Under the pieces are notes generated by a model, which searched no databases, was not told the origin of the DNA, and saw only the letters and a list, made by a program, of their open reading frames with translations. This document shows positions 63,394 to 64,000 of a stretch of 64,000 nucleotides of DNA, one piece after another; the stretch's first letter is position 1; each line of letters opens with the position of its first letter. The translations under genes were made by a program, and so were the position numbers. The DNA comes from Atopomonas hussainii (GTDB taxonomy: Bacteria > Pseudomonadota > Gammaproteobacteria > Pseudomonadales > Pseudomonadaceae): assembly GCF_900109735.1 (NCBI RefSeq), contig NZ_FOAS01000013.1, positions 62,001-126,000 on the forward strand. Direction: 5' to 3'.

Positions 63394-63764
63394 GTTGGGC
63401 GGCGCCAACCGTCTTGCGACACAGGCCACCGCTCATCGGTAAGCCTGATACAAAACCAACGCACAACGTTGGCCAGTTAACCGCTAGCCCCCAATAAAAA
63501 AGGCTTATTCAAAATAGCTCTCAGCTTATTACCGAGACGCCAAGCCCGATTAGTGCACAGCGCAAAGGATGCCGTGATCTACGCTCATCAGGCCGAAAAA
63601 AGGATTTATCGCTACGCCTATGTACAGGACTACTTCTAGGCCATTGCGGCCATGCCCTCCCCCGACGACCGCTTCCCCTGGCGAGTATCCACTTACCCGC
63701 GCCTCACTCTCGGCCGTCTTTCAACCACGACATAACACTTCCAGCCCATTGGCAAGGAGCCATC
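63394..63764. other. intergenic region, no supported gene
   Basis: About 370 bases with no ORF I can support. A Tyr-rich frame of about 30 codons ends near 63639 but lacks other evidence. The promoter of the last gene presumably lies here; no clear consensus is seen. Confidence 0.5.
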
Positions 63765-64000
63765 ATGTGCACCATTGGAACTGTTTTTTCCAACAACAAC
63801 ATTCATACCTTCAAGCAGTGTGACCTGATTCCCGTCACCACCTTTAACCCACCGCAGGTGCGCACCGGCACCAATGGCGTTAATAGCTATCTGGCAATGA
63901 CCCGTGAAGGCAGCCAAGGCATTTGGGCCGGGGTTAACGACCATGGTGTGGCCTTTGTTGCCGCCGACACCTACACCACCACCGCAGCCAATTACTACGC
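63765..64000 (+). CDS. Ntn-hydrolase-like protein, N-terminal part (cut by window edge)
   Basis: An open frame of 78 codons runs off the window. It begins MCTIGTVFSNNNIHTFKQ, followed by GVNSYLAMTREGSQGIWAGV and NDHGVAFVAADTY. A Cys directly after the initiator Met, later GVNDHGVAF, is the pattern of N-terminal-nucleophile amide hydrolases (choloylglycine hydrolase / peptidase C45 relatives), where Cys becomes the catalytic N terminus. AAGGAG lies five bases before the ATG. The family call is tentative. Confidence 0.6.
   Translation, partial: MCTIGTVFSNNNIHTFKQCDLIPVTTFNPPQVRTGTNGVNSYLAMTREGSQGIWAGVNDHGVAFVAADTYTTTAANYY

Noticed and set aside
63480-63640. Tyr-rich small frame of about 30 codons ending near 63639
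   Set aside because: GTG start, no family, no conserved context; not enough to call a gene.

Overview
The window looks like a chromosomal segment of a gammaproteobacterium in or close to the Pseudomonadaceae. The gene orders speC/chemoreceptor/ampE/ampD/DUF1631/nadC/pil cluster/coaE/yacG/ndh, the zinc-starvation operon next to an oprG-type porin, and gcsR-gcvHP-glyA-sdaA-gcvT all match blocks I know from Pseudomonas aeruginosa. Protein lengths also agree (PilB 566, PilD about 290, GlyA 417 residues). The organism should be motile (sigma-28 type promoter before a chemoreceptor) and make type IV pili. I see no transposase, phage, CRISPR, rRNA or tRNA gene. Most of the window is core genome with G+C near 60%. 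Two blocks have clearly lower G+C: the pilin region (about 12.9-18.6 kb) and a catabolic cassette (about 46.7-52.4 kb).

Layout. 1-5.6 kb: pyruvate kinase (partial), ornithine decarboxylase with a long leader, RF3, a small secreted protein, a CheY-like protein and a TatD-type hydrolase. 5.7-12.9 kb: chemoreceptor, ampD-ampE, a DUF1631 protein and nadC. 12.9-21 kb: the type IV pilus locus. A very short pilin (52 mature residues) and a separate secreted partner replace the usual single PilA. Downstream on the same strand are three genes for an ABC exporter system resembling Myxococcus PilGHI; pilB-pilC-pilD-coaE-yacG run the other way. 21-39 kb: ordinary housekeeping and accessory genes (CbiM-like protein, acetyltransferases, ndh, tesB, HDAC-like protein, PLP lyase, SDR, CDGSH protein, HrpB, FieF-like transporter, CnoX-like thioredoxin and others).

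39-46 kb: an AraC regulator, a Zur-box-controlled zinc-starvation operon (His-rich periplasmic protein, ABC ATPase and permease, DUF3299 protein) and oprG under an apparent Anr class II promoter. 46.2-54.2 kb: a conserved hypothetical gene, then an AraC regulator divergent from a flavoprotein / ThDP-enzyme / FMN hydroxy-acid-oxidase operon of unknown substrate, then two sugar-nucleotide-type genes. 54.3-63.4 kb: gcsR and the complete glycine cleavage/serine operon with three GcsR-like sites and a sigma-54 promoter. The window ends in a partial Ntn-hydrolase-like gene.

Two families of small non-coding mobile repeats are scattered through the right half: family A (three copies, about 130-145 bp, terminal inverted repeats, one copy inside the gcv operon) and family B (two diverged copies sharing a core). 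The most unusual feature is the Geobacter-like split pilin coupled to a PilGHI-type ABC system in a pseudomonad-like genome.
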